Shown in pieces: positions 9,751-19,834 of a stretch of DNA of 64,000 nt. The stretch is from NCBI GenBank assembly GCA_951799445.1, contig OX637288.1:2606501-2670500 (forward strand), written 5' to 3'. The notes under the pieces were generated by a model that did not search any database, was not told the DNA's origin, and worked only from the letters and a program-made list of their open reading frames with translations. Within the stretch, counting starts at the first letter, position 1. Each line of letters opens with the position of its first letter. Made by a program: the position numbers and the translations under genes. This stretch comes from Pseudisothecium myosuroides (taxonomy: Eukaryota; Streptophyta; Bryopsida; Hypnales; Lembophyllaceae).

Positions 9751-10075
9751 CCTTACGCATGTCAACTAACTTATGGGTGGACTTGTTAGAAACACCATTG
9801 ACACATCATCAAACCCCATTGCAACACTTGTTGCATTCTCTTACTCCAAACCCACCCCGCAAAACTCTATAAAAATCCTAGGGAGTCATTTTCTTAATTG
9901 GTTAATTTCAAAATTAGAAAATTTATTGTGTCCTTCATTTTTATAGCTTTTTCGAACAAATATTCAAAACTCAATAATAATATACTATGTTGGATACGTT
10001 TTTTTGCCTAACTTAAAAGAGCTTGTCAAAAATATTGTAACAAATTGACGAATTGCTCCCAAATATTCTTCAAAT
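9751..10075 (+). repeat. Dispersed repeat R3, copy 1
   Basis: This contains GGTGGACTTGTTAGAA, TTGCATTCTCTTACTCC and AAAATCCTAGGGAGTCATTTT, all found in order at 43245-43420. The tail (ACTATGTTGGATACG, AATATTGTAACAAATTGAC) recurs at 43720-43790. It is non-coding. Confidence 0.6.
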
Positions 10076-11196
10076 AAAATGAAAGGAATATTTGTTCCTT
10101 CAAGGGATAAATGGGATTTTGGTCATATACCTATGGCTGAATTTTTGTCTTGATTTGTATAAATTTTTTTGAGAGATAGAAAAATTGATTAGCTTTGTGG
10201 AAATATAATTTTTTTTCAATCGGTGCCCGGGAACAAAAGTTATGTCCAAAACAAGTCAAAATTAGGGGGGAGGGAGGGTAGCAAAAACAAGTTTCATAAA
10301 TTTTAATTAATTTTTTTTCTTCTCATAGATATATTTTTGTCTACATGGAAAGCTTTGATTCATTCCATATGGATTTGTTATGAGAAAGTTATGGACAATC
10401 TTATTTTTTGGGCAATTAGAGCATCTTCTTGGAAAAATAACTTGTAGGATTTATTTCTGAATGCAATTTTCACAGTTTTTCAAAAAAAAAAGTTCCTCAT
10501 GGTTTAGTTTGCTTGCTGGAACAATCTCACCATTGGAATTTGTGCATTTTAAGTCCATCTAAAAGATATTAATATTTCAGATTTTCCTTCTATCTTGTAC
10601 CTACTTCTACTTAACAATTTCTTAAAGAATAAAAATTAAGTTTTTTGAATTTTTTTTCCCCCAACTTAATTCTCCACTATAAATATTTAAAGCTCAAAAC
10701 TCTATAGTGCAATAAATCTAAGTTAAAAATGTTTGAAGTAAAAAATCTAGTCGTGCAATGTGTTGAAAATCTTGTATTTTTCACTTTTATACGTAGATAT
10801 GTTGCAATCTGTGTGGTTAAAATTCTGGAAAAATTTCTATACATTCTTATCACTACAAGAGAAAGGGGTGTTTTAAGTATAGTCCTAGAGATAAAATTTT
10901 AAGTAATGACCTTTTTAGGAAATTTTAAGTAAGAAATACACGTCTTTCTAATAAATTTTACTAGAAAGACGCGTATTTCTTACTTAAAATCTCCTAAAAA
11001 GGTCATTACTTAAAATCTTATCTCTAGGACTATACTTAAAACACCCCTTTCTCTTGTATATATACTAGTTAGGTGTAAGATCCTATGGTTAGATGTGCAA
11101 AAAAAACAATTTTCAATTTTTTTAACTCTTTGCAATAGAAATGGCAATTTTGAGTGTTTTTTGGCAAAAAAAAGGCCTTGGTCCTTTAATTAGGGG
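10076..11196 (-). mobile_element. TTAA-flanked element, beta subfamily, inverted, with CACTA insertion
   Basis: The right end GGTCCTTTAATTAGGGG is followed by TTAA (11197-11200). The sequence runs as the inverse of the copies at 47215-48123 and 51075-52003, including the inverse of CTGCCAAAAAACACT and of TTCATATATTTTAGATGG. The left end is decayed and placed only approximately. A 210-bp CACTA-type element at 10851-11060 interrupts it. Confidence 0.6.
10851..11060. mobile_element. CACTA-type MITE, 210 bp
   Basis: The left end is CACTACAAGAGAAAGGGGTG, a typical CACTA terminus. The right end is CACCCCTTTCTCTTGTATA, its inverse except for the last bases. Arms of about 95 bp are almost perfectly complementary. 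TAT is found at 10848-10850 and 11061-11063, a 3-bp duplication as expected for CACTA. Uninterrupted copies of the host element (about 47330-47345 and 51195-51210) run straight through TTACACCTAACTAGTAT, giving an empty site. Confidence 0.8.
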
Positions 11197-11200
11197 TTAA

Positions 11201-12310
11201 TATGCATTGCAATTTGTTAACTATTTAATAATTATTTAATTTATCCTAATTGATTTATAATTTATATCCCATCTTCATTCCAAATCTAAATTTAGGATAT
11301 TCATATTTGTCTTATGAAATTTGTGCCTCACATATAAGATAGGAATAACTTTATATCGGTCTTTAGATTTTTTGAAATGAAAATTACAGGAAATAAGCAA
11401 TGTGACAAAGTTAGGTGCAAGTTGCAATTAGGTACATTACATTATTGCATGGAATGCTTTGCGCTTCCCAAGACCATTGTTTTATAATGGTTTTACAATT
11501 TGCTATTGAATGTACTTAGAATAACTTCATTTCAACTCCTCAAAACTCTATAAAGAATCTTTTTATTGATACGGAATTAGAACTTGCAAGTATTGTTATC
11601 AAAACCATGTAGAAAAATCACATAGAATTGACACAAGGTAATTTGAATTTAGACATTGGATGATTAAATCACCCTAAGCATTTCCAGTCTAAGGTATTGA
11701 AAATATTAGCCACTTCATAAATTGATGAGATTTTGTTGTTGGTATAACAAACTTGCACAATTTGGCAAATCAACGACAAATCTTGAAGCAAACATTGTTT
11801 GTTATCACTTTGCAATATAAGAATTAAGAAGCATTTTGGGCATTCAAAGGGCAACATGTGCTATACAAATTTTTACAATTTGTAGTCCAATTCATTAATT
11901 TGGATGATCATTTATAAGATTTTTACATAAAGAGCCATGTTGTGAGCTTTATTTAGGTCCAAATTTGTTTTTTTTATAAATACGGAATTTGTAGACTTCT
12001 GTAAGTGTATTGTAACATCCTTTAAAATATTGAGCTAGGAAACAACTATCATTTGACTATTGATATATCCCAAAATGTTTGATGTATCTCAAAATCAGTG
12101 CGATTGTATGCAAATTATAGATATATCCCAAAATGTTTGATCCAATTATGGCTTTTTGAATGCATACAATTGCACTAATTAAAAATTATATCCTCATAAA
12201 GCTAATACAATCTCTAACCTTAAAAAAAAATTCAAAAAATCAATGGAATTTTTGACATTATAGGAAACTATCCAAAATTCTTTAAAAAAACATTTCAAGA
12301 CTTTGAACCT
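11201..12310. repeat. AT-rich dispersed repeat region
   Basis: 11210-11560 repeats 1520-1860. The remainder (11560-12310) is AT-rich, with a short internal direct repeat ATATATCCCAAAATGTTTGAT at about 12062-12082 and 12120-12140. No gene is supported. Confidence 0.4.
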
Positions 12311-12314
12311 TTAA

Positions 12315-13171
12315 CCTTGGAAGGGCACCAAGGACGTTTTGAGCCCTTTAAATGTTTTTTTAAGACTTTGTGCATATTGAAGAATAAATGATTTTTGTCC
12401 AATTTTGTGTGTGCAATTTTATTGATCAAAAAGTTAAATTCAAGACATTTCAATTGTTTTATTTTATTTTATATGGGTTAGTTATCAAAAATTTGGTGCA
12501 CTATCTAGTGTATGTATTTCAATACTTTGAGCTTTTTTCCTTAAAACTTGATTTTGACATTCAAAACAATTTCTTTTGCTTTTGAAAAAACCCAACAAAA
12601 TGAAGGTTTTGAAGTTTAGTTTCTATTCCATTTGGAAATTTTAAATTTTTTTTTAAAATAGCATTTTAGTGAAGTTTGAAATTGAATATCTATAACCGCA
12701 TCTCTAAATGTAGAATGAAATAAGAAAAAAATTAGTACCACAATTATTCTCTGCACTACATTTGAAAATTTGAAAATTTTTAAACATGATTTGTATTTGA
12801 TAGGAATTTTTTCATTTTTTTCTTCATAAAATTCATTATAATTTAAAATTTTTATAAAAAAATTTGAAAACTTGATGAAAAATATTAGACATTTGATTTC
12901 ATTGCTAAAATTTAAAAACAAAAATTTCCCTTATAATAAGCAAAGAAATAAAAGATACAAAGTGAGGGACTTTCAAGTTTGACTACATGGTCATCAGGGC
13001 TTTTTTTTCTGGCGAAATTTTGCCAGATTCCAACTTCCTCTGACAGATTTTAGCCACTGTGCCTGGCTCCCTCCAAATATTCACCAACAAACGGAGGCCA
13101 CAAAGGGACTCCACTGTTCATCTACAGTGCAAAAAAAAGCCCTGATGGTCATGCTCTTCGTCTTTTAGGGG
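12315..13171. mobile_element. TTAA-type element with hAT insertion
   Basis: The left end CCTTGGAAGGGCACC follows TTAA at 12311-12314. The right end CTTTTAGGGG is followed by CTAA, one change from TTAA. A G+C-richer subterminal phrase AAGGACGTTTTGAGCCC resembles that of the TTAA elements at 18286 and 17004. The interior is AT-rich and includes the hAT-type insertion at 12995-13144. No coding region is supported. Confidence 0.5.
12995..13144. mobile_element. hAT-type MITE, 150 bp, copy 1
   Basis: The ends CAGGGCTTTTTTTTC and AAAAAAAAGCCCTG are inverted. The element is flanked by a perfect 8-bp direct repeat ATGGTCAT (12987-12994 and 13145-13152). CAGGG/CCCTG ends and an 8-bp duplication are diagnostic of the hAT superfamily. 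The body (GCCAGATTCC, GCCTGGCTCCCTCCAAATAT, CATCTACAGT) is shared with 19835-19976. Confidence 0.85.
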
Positions 13172-13175
13172 CTAA

Positions 13176-13646
13176 GTTAGACATACCCATTTTCTAACAC
13201 CTATCCAAATGTATGCCTTCCAAAATCTTAAAAACAAGATAATACACACTAATTCAAGATGTTTTAAGATCCAAAAGTATTTACAACAATTTAACAATAA
13301 AAAATACTCTAAATTACTTACATGTCTAGTTGTAGACTCATCCACATAGTTGGGTCTAATGACCTTACAAATTGCCTAATGTGCCATTCAATTTTTATGC
13401 ACAATATAGAATGCAATTAGCATGTTTTGTCTTGCATAATTGATATTCAATTCTTATACAATGCCAATTAAGCATACCAAATTTTAGTTTCAAAAAAGAA
13501 CCCCCCCATTTTAGGTACATTGTTTCATTTAATATTCATGATTTTACATGAGAATTGATTGAAAAACATTGGTGATGAATTCTTTTAAATTTGATTGCAT
13601 AGATATGCAAGAAACATACATATGCACATCTCTCCTTCAACAAGAA
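13176..13646 (+). repeat. Left part of foldback-related repeat, copy 2
   Basis: Colinear with 44030-44640: both contain TAGACTCATCCACATAG or a close variant, AATTGCCTAATGTGCCATTC and CCAAATTTTAGTTTCAAAAA. It is cut at 13646 by the insertion at 13647-14637; the copy at 44641 is uncut and continues as in 14638-14960. Confidence 0.65.
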
Positions 13647-14637
13647 CTAGTGTAGACCTGTGTCGTTGCCACAACCAAAAGAAAAAGAAAAGTCATTTTT
13701 AAAACCAAAAATAACTCAAAAGCCAGAATTTTTCCACTCTCGTTTCCAATATAGCTTGAAACGCCACGAAACAAAAGCTTGTGCATCCCTCCTTGTCAAG
13801 GGCTTTCCTATGGTACCAAGAACGTGACAAATTGACATACGGTTCAATAGATACATAATTTAGCATAATTTAGTAGTTTTTAAGATCCAAAATAACTAAA
13901 AAAATACAAAACTTTCCATAGGTCCAAATGCCATGAAAGAAAGCCCCTGCACCCCTCCTCGCCGAGAGCTTTCCAACGGTACCAAGAACAAGACCAAAAT
14001 CAAAGTAAAAGTAATTTCCTAATTTTTTGATCCATAAATGCTTCAAAATTCAATAACTTCTGCACCGTAACTCCAAATGCGACGAAACCAAGCCCGTGCA
14101 CCCCTCCTCGCTGAGGGCTTTCCGATGGTACCAAACACGCCACCGGGGGACGCACGCTCCGAGAGATCCCAACGTGACAAACAAAACATACAAAACAACC
14201 AAACTTAAGGTATGGACTAGTGTAGCCCTGTGCCATTGCCATAGCCAAAACAAAAGTAAAAGTCATTTTTAAAACCAAAAATAACTCAGAAACCATGAAC
14301 TTTCCCACCGTAGCTCCAAATGCCACAAAACAAAGCCCATGCACCCCTCCTCGGTGAACGCTTCCTAAAAATACCAAAAACGTGACCAATTGGCACACGG
14401 TTCAAAAAATACATAATTTAGCATAATTTAGTCATTTTTATGAACCAGAAATAATTCAAAAATCTATAATTTTTCCACCTTATGTCCAACACCATGAAAC
14501 CAAGCCCGTGCACCCCTCCTCGCCGAGGGCTTTCCAACGGTACCAAGTGTGTCCCCGGGGGACACAAGGTCCGAGAGATCTCAACGTCACAAAAGAAACA
14601 AAACAAAACAAACAAATAGCCTGTCCTAAGGTATGGA
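13647..14637 (+). mobile_element. Tandem dimer of CTAGTGTAG..GTATGGA element with internal repeats
   Basis: Two units, 13647-14216 and 14217-14637, each start CTAGTGTAG or a variant and end AAGGTATGGA. Inside each are 2-3 copies of a sub-repeat with the core CCCCTCCTCGCCGAGGGC followed by TTTCC and GGTACCAA. The empty copy near 44640-44655 reads AATAAGAATCTCCCAAAAAAG, so the dimer inserted as one block. A related array is at 60858-61405. Open frames on the minus strand repeat a GVHGLGF-type phrase simply because the DNA is repeated; no family is recognised. Confidence 0.65.
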
Positions 14638-14960
14638 TCTCCAAAAAAAGTTTCAAAAGTCTCTCTATAGTGATTTCAATGTTAGGGTGACAATGCCTAA
14701 ATTTTGAAAAGCAGATATTTCTTTATTGCAATTAGATTTTTCTATTTGAACTTTGAACTATAACAAATTTTGTACATTTGAGTATGATGGTACAAATACA
14801 AAATTTGGACGTTATCACCTCAACATTGAAATCTCTATAGAGGGAATTCTAAAAAGTTTTTGGAGATGCTTGTTGAAGCAAAGATGTGTGTATGTTTGTA
14901 TGTTTCCTATATATACATGCAATCAAATTAAAAAATTCATCACCTATCTTAACATTCAGT
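14638..14960 (+). repeat. Continuation of the foldback-related repeat, copy 2
   Basis: It resumes the copy interrupted at 13646 and matches 44650-44945: GTGACAATGCCTAAATTTT, TGTACATTTGAGTATGATG, AAATTTGGACGTTATCACCT. It stops at about 14960, where the 44-kb copy continues into its inverted right arm, so this copy is truncated. Confidence 0.6.
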
Positions 14961-15428
14961 AGCTCTACAGTGATGGTGTGGTATATTCCACACCCCAACA
15001 GTGCTTCATAGTTTTAGGGAATACACGGGGAACTCGCAGGGAATGCATGGGAGGCTGGCAAACCCAATCACGAGTGCCTCTGTATCTACCAACATTCCAT
15101 CAGATCTTCGAACGGCACTCGTCGAATTAAGCTAGTTCACACAAAATCAACGCTTTTACGGAGAAATCTATGTAATCCACACCAAGAGGGCGCCTCAAGG
15201 CAAGTGGAAAGCATGGGCGAGCGCCGGAGATCCCAGTGGGCTGTGCCTTCGAATCTACGATAGCATGGTCGGATCATCTACAATTTCTGAGTGAATTCAA
15301 CTGTTTTCTTAAACATGTACACTTTTGTGCATGAATCTACGTAGTTTGCTGCAGGTGGGCGAGTGCGGGCGTGCGGCTGAGTGTCCCTTCGAATCTACAA
15401 ATGCTGTGTCAAATCGACAGCCTAGGGC
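14961..15428 (+). repeat. ATCTACG module array, site 3
   Basis: Modules begin near 15086 (TGTATCTACCAA), 15250 (TCGAATCTACGAT) and 15391 (TCGAATCTACAA). The array continues across the hAT element at 15429-15716 for a few bases (CCTAGGGCATGATA). It is close to the array at 45290-45670 over its whole length, including the upstream AGGGAATGCATGGGAGG phrase. Confidence 0.75.
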
Positions 15429-15716
15429 CAGTGTTTTTTTTTTCATTTTCCATGAAGTGGCAAAGTGGCAATATTAAATGTTACAATGGTGCTCCAAGTT
15501 TCAACATTCATCCATGTACTGGATAGAAAATGTGATATTACGTATCTATAATTCTATTTTCATTCACAATGTGGCGATTTCATCCAAGATTTTTCTTGAA
15601 TTTGAAGCTTTTTGGCGATTTCATCCAAAAATTTCCTAAAAATTTCCTATAGGCTTGGTGCTAGCTCAAATTTTTTGGTGCAATTTTGCACCAAATCGCC
15701 GGAAAAAAGCACACTG
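15429..15716. mobile_element. hAT-type MITE, 288 bp
   Basis: The ends are CAGTGTTTTTTTTTTC and GGAAAAAAGCACACTG. A perfect 8-bp duplication CCTAGGGC flanks it (15421-15428 and 15717-15724). The paralogous empty site near 45658-45670 reads CATCCTGGGGCATGATAG, with one copy of the target. It is non-coding. Confidence 0.85.
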
Positions 15717-15730
15717 CCTAGGGCATGATA

Positions 15731-16140
15731 AGGTAAGGTAGGTATCCTTAATGCGCCACTGACCTTAAAGCGCCATCTTCAGCGTGTGTACATTTCCAAA
15801 ATCAGTTATGTACCTCTGTGAAAGAAACGCTTTTAGAACCAAACTTTGTTCCTTCATAACTTTTGCATACAGTATCCAAATGTTGCGTTCTTTGGTGCGT
15901 TGGAACCTCCTTTCCCTTGCCAATAAGAATATAGAAGAATTTGAACAGTCTAATAGTAGTAATTAGGCACAGGAGCAATTAGTGGCGGTTTAAGGATACC
16001 TACCTTAGGAGGTTCAGAAATGGACCGTTTAAACCTATAGAACTCATCAATGACTATAGTATATATTTCAAGGATAATGTCACTCATTCCTAGATAGGGG
16101 ACACATTTAGAACCCATGCCACTTTAAGGACCTCCTACCT
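15731..16140. mobile_element. AGGTAGGAGG TA element carrying a nested relative
   Basis: Removing the element at 15736-16005 and one TA joins AGG, TA and GGAGGTTC to give the end AGGTAGGAGGTTC. The right end is GGACCTCCTACCT. TA flanks the whole at 15729-15730 and 16141-16142. The empty paralogue near 45668-45685 reads CATGATAGAGTTAATCCTAG. The core is about 138 bp and its interior resembles 16880-16980 (ACTCATCAATGAC, CACTCATTCCTAGATAGGGG). Confidence 0.75.
15736..16005 (+). mobile_element. AGGTAG-type TA element, ACACCC subfamily, copy 2
   Basis: A 270-bp element with ends AGGTAGGTATCCTTA and TAAGGATACCTACCT, flanked by TA at 15734-15735 and 16006-16007. It is colinear with the 270-bp element at 42513-42782 and inverse to 7955-8368. 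It has inserted inside the terminal sequence of the related element 15731-16140. Confidence 0.8.
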
Positions 16141-16142
16141 TA

Positions 16143-16861
16143 TAATTGATCCTAGGGAGGTGGGTGTATGACCATTTTTCCAAACCTTGAAGTTCCTCTC
16201 ATTTAGCAACTATATATGAATTAAAAAATATATAGTTTTCACATAATGATGTAATTACATGATTACTACAAGTTAGAAAAATTTAGATTTCTTTGTGAAA
16301 ATTTGAAATTATTGTTCAATTTGTAATAAAAAGTGAAAAAATTCATATAAAATACACAATATGATTTTTTTAAATTGAAATGTTTAGTACAAGGTGTGTA
16401 TTATTGTGTAGAAGACGATGGTGCAATTTTCTTTAATATATTGTTCTCAAATCAGAAAATCAGCATTGTATGGTAATTGGCCCAAATTCAAATTGCAATA
16501 AAATATCTAGGCTTAGGAATTTTTCAAATTTTTGAATTGGACTAGAGTTGGTTAGCTTCATTTCACTAGTTGGTCTCAAATTCAAAAAAGATCACTTTTG
16601 CTACTTAAATTCAAATTTAGAGTACAAAGCACAAATTGCCAAAATACAATACTCGATGATCCATGGATAGATTCAAGCAACTCTACCATTTTTCCTAATT
16701 TAGGTTCTTCCACCAAGAATTTGACCCCTCCTTGAGGTGCTCCATAAAGTACTCCTCGAACCTTAGATCAATGTTGACAGTGTCTAAGCCAACAATGGAT
16801 GAAATTGTGATTTTCATTGCTCAATACAATAAAATTGCTACTATAGCTGCATTGTAATAGC
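16143..16861 (+). repeat. Dispersed repeat R1, copy 2 (uninterrupted)
   Basis: Colinear with 4926-6013 but without the 394-bp insertion, so it provides the empty site for that element. It includes CTTGAAGTTCCTCTCATTT at the left and ACAATGGATGAAATTGTGAT at the right. No gene is visible. Confidence 0.7.
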
Positions 16862-16863
16862 TA

Positions 16864-17000
16864 AGGTAGTCTGCTCTTAAAGCGACCATTTAAGCCTATC
16901 TAATTCATCAATGACAGAAATAGATGTTCCATGCAGTATGTGACTCATTCCTAGATAGGGGTTGCATTTAGAACACAGAAGCTTTTAGAGCATACTACCT
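16864..17000. mobile_element. AGGTAG-type TA element, 137 bp, uninterrupted
   Basis: The ends are AGGTAGTCTGCTCTTAAAGC and GAAGCTTTTAGAGCATAC plus TACCT. TA is at 16862-16863 and 17001-17002. This is the empty-site relative of 6016-7434 and supports two insertion calls there. Confidence 0.8.
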
Positions 17001-17003
17001 TAA

Positions 17004-17740
17004 CCCTGGAGCGCCGCGGACGCCATTCCGTGGCGTTCCGATGACAACACTGTTGAGAAAAAGAGAGTTCAAAAGCATTTTTTCATCCTCCTTTTCCTTG
17101 TTGACCTTTCATATTGGGTTATGAAGAGTATTCAATAGATTTTGTACTCTTTCCAATGTTTGTCTTTAAGGAAATGAGAAGTTATTAAAAAAAACGGATC
17201 TCAAAATATGCTATTTTAGAGTATTTTGGGAAGTTGTTGCTCCTCGCTCTAAATCTGAAATTTCTCCACAAAAATTATATTTCTTGAGTTTGGGTCCAAC
17301 TAACAGAATGAAGGTCATCTACTCTAGTTTCTACTCCAATTTGAATTTTGAAAAAATTCCTAATATTGAGTATTTTATTGCAATTTGAACTTTGGGTGTA
17401 TTTTCAATGTCTATAATTTTCTAATTATAGAATGACACGGAAATTGAGTTTACACCATGATGTTTGTCATTGTAACATACACACATAGTGAAATTTTCAG
17501 ATTTTTTGAAATAATTTTCTATTTAATATGATTTTTCTTCACTTTTTCTTCAAAAATTCCTAAAAAAAACAATTTTCCACAAAAAAAATCTAAATTTTTT
17601 TGAAGTAAAGGAAACATGTAATTTCATCTCTGAAAAATAAATATAAAATTTTTCATACATATCTAATTGCAAAATGGCAGCAAATTGAGTGTTGGGCAAT
17701 GAGGCTTGGAATCAATGGTCATCAGTCCGTCATTTAGGGG
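17004..17740 (+). mobile_element. TTAA-flanked element, gamma subfamily, copy 1
   Basis: A 737-bp element starting CCCTGGAGCGCCGCGGACGC and ending CGTCATTTAGGGG, with TTAA at 17000-17003 and 17741-17744. A near-equal-length (736 bp) inverted copy is at 34851-35586. The first 30 bases contain a small stem, GGACGCCATTCCGTGGCGTT. It is AT-rich inside, with no open frame of note. Confidence 0.75.
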
Positions 17741-17744
17741 TTAA

Positions 17745-18281
17745 GCTTAGAAAGTGCACTTGTGTGCAATAGTTGTCTAAGTTCCAACTCTATTACTTTT
17801 GAAATATTTGTGTAAGAAAAGTAGTGCCATACACAAGCTACAGTAGAGGAGAATTTTCTTAAATGTCATACAGGAATGAGTCGATTGGATTGTGAGCCAT
17901 ATCACTGATTAGCAGCCAATGCTAGTCTACTTCGGCTCTTCCCCAATCCACCAGTTCTTGTTTTTTAATCTTGCAAGAAATGCCGAGCTTGAATTCTTGC
18001 TGTCAAGAATTCCAGCAGGATTTGATGCCACCTTGCATCACCAGCCAATCAACAAGTCCAGAAAGTTCTACCAATTCAAAAATCTCAAAGTTCTAACTTA
18101 ACAACACTCTCAAAGTTGTACGCCTGACTGCCCTGACGTACGTGGACGACGTGAAGGGAGAGGACTGTTTCTATGGCAGTGGGATCTGTGCGCGCCAGGA
18201 CTCGAGCTTATCTGATCTTGTGTGATTTTCAATACGCAGGAACTTATTACTCCCTTCCGTCTACTAGATGTAAGTTAACCC
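17745..18281 (+). repeat. Dispersed repeat R2, copy 2
   Basis: Matches 7437-7740 through CTTGCAAGAAATGCCGAG and CAGGATTTGATGC. The last part (18110-18270) is not clearly repeated and has no open frame worth reporting. Confidence 0.55.
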
Positions 18282-18285
18282 TTAA

Positions 18286-18506
18286 CCCTTGAACAACGCG
18301 GCGGACGCTTTGAGGCCGATGAATGACAAGAGAATCTCCTGTGTAGGACAGAAGTGCAACTATTCATCCTCCAAATTTTGTGGGGAAAGGGAAGATAATC
18401 TACATTAGTTTGACTTCCAATGAGTGCTTTTGCATTATTTTGATCCAACAATCCACACGGTGACAAAACATATGATTTCCACAGTTATGAGCCCGTCGTT
18501 TAAGGG
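18286..18506 (+). mobile_element. TTAA-flanked element, delta subfamily, 221 bp
   Basis: It starts CCCTTGAACAACGCGGCGG and ends CGTCGTTTAAGGG, with TTAA at 18282-18285 and 18507-18510. The CCCTTGAACAAC start resembles termini I recall for piggyBac-group elements of vertebrates (Looper-type), which is an unverified memory. A second copy follows immediately, sharing the central TTAA. Confidence 0.7.
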
Positions 18507-18510
18507 TTAA

Positions 18511-19120
18511 ACAACAAGGACGTTTTGCGTCCGATGGATGACAGATAATCAAACTGTAAGGGAGCCAACCCATTTCCGACCAAATAAGCAATTACGCATA
18601 TTTGCAAGGTGGGTTTCTTCAAGGAAGGAATTTTCTTGCGTATAGAAATAGAGTTCAGAAGGTTCCTATAATTTTTCAGGTTTTTATTTCTCGAAACATA
18701 ATTACTATGAATTTTTTTGCTGAAGATTCTATTTGACCTATACTTGTTATATAGACCTCCCTATTTCTAACCCAGGGCTACTTGCAAATCCACCAAGGAT
18801 TGGTTGTAATATTGAAAGTCTTGTAGCCAATCATAATGCGCCACAATTGTGTTGGGAACCGTGTTGCAATTAATGATTGTTAGTCTCCTGCTGAGCGAAA
18901 AGAGAACAATCTACATAGCGAAAATGGGTGCCTGGTCGGAAATGGGTTGGTTCCCTTATAGGACAGAAGTGCAACTATTCATCCTCGAAATTTGTTGTGA
19001 AAAGGGGACACCTTCTACAGTTTGACTTCCAATGAATGCTTTTGCAATTTTGGAAGCCAATGATTCACAAGGTAATGGAAAGGGAGGATTTTGAGGGTCA
19101 CCCCTTTGTCCTTTAAGGGT
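18511..19120 (+). mobile_element. TTAA-flanked element, delta subfamily, second tandem copy with insertion
   Basis: Its interior repeats the preceding element: ACAACAAGGACG, GGACAGAAGTGCAACTATTC and GACTTCCAATGAATGCTTTT. The right end CCTTTAAGGGT is followed by TTAA (19121-19124). The first CCCTTG is missing, as if the two copies share an end. It is interrupted by the element at 18559-18956. Confidence 0.6.
18559..18956. mobile_element. 398-bp TA-flanked element nested in TTAA element
   Basis: The ends AGGGAGCCAACCCATTTCCG and the inverse CGGAAATGGGTTGGTTCCCT are inverted over about 23 bp. TA is at 18557-18558 and 18957-18958. The copy at 18286-18506 shows the uninterrupted neighbourhood CTGTGTAGGACAG. 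The interior phrase is shared with 5012-5405, so they are related. Confidence 0.75.
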
Positions 19121-19124
19121 TTAA

Positions 19125-19834
19125 TGTCCACAATTTGGTAGGAAACTTGGTATGTAACTTACCAACTAGGGCTTTGCATGCACAATCACGGATGATTGTT
19201 AAGGTAATATAGTTCCTATTTTAGAATACTTATAGTAATAATATGATGATGGTGATAAATTTTATTAAAAATTGGTAGAAAACATGTATGAAGACTTCAT
19301 GAAAAATAAATACATGAAATCATTGTATGCAAAAATCCTATTTGTAAACTGAGTCCCATTTTTCTGTATGTAAATTCATACCGTCAAGCAAACATGTATA
19401 TTGGTACCCTAAACTAAGCACTCCATCTTTAAATACGACAAACTCTCTTTTGGTTGAAAATTGCAGATGTGTCAACAAGTTGAATGGTGTGATGAAAAAT
19501 AACAACATACCCACCAATACCAAATTTTGTACAGTAACCTCTCAATTATGCACAAAACAACATGCACACCAATGAATAGAGGTTGCAATACTCAAGGAGG
19601 TACACACTAGAATATTCATACAATCTTCAAAGTAAACAATCTAAGTCCAATATTTTTGGTTCCCAAGGTCTTGATTCCCAAAAGTGTAAAATAATCATTC
19701 CATCTTTGCTTACGACAAACTCATCTTCAATTGAGTTTTGTAGATGAGTCAATAAAATGAATTTCTCAAAAACGTCATCAAAAAATTTGAACTAGTAATA
19801 TTGTCAATTGTATGCAAGCTTCCCCCATTCATAC
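19125..19834. other. AT-rich stretch, no recognisable feature
   Basis: I see no element ends or credible open frame. Two phrases, ACGACAAACTC and GAGTCAATA/GTGTCAACA, recur at 19437 and 19710, suggesting a weak internal duplication. Confidence 0.4.

Noticed and set aside
14000..14398. 132-codon minus-strand open frame with repeated GVHGLGF phrases as a repeat protein
   Set aside because: The protein repeat is simply the translation of the tandem DNA repeat, with no start context or domain.
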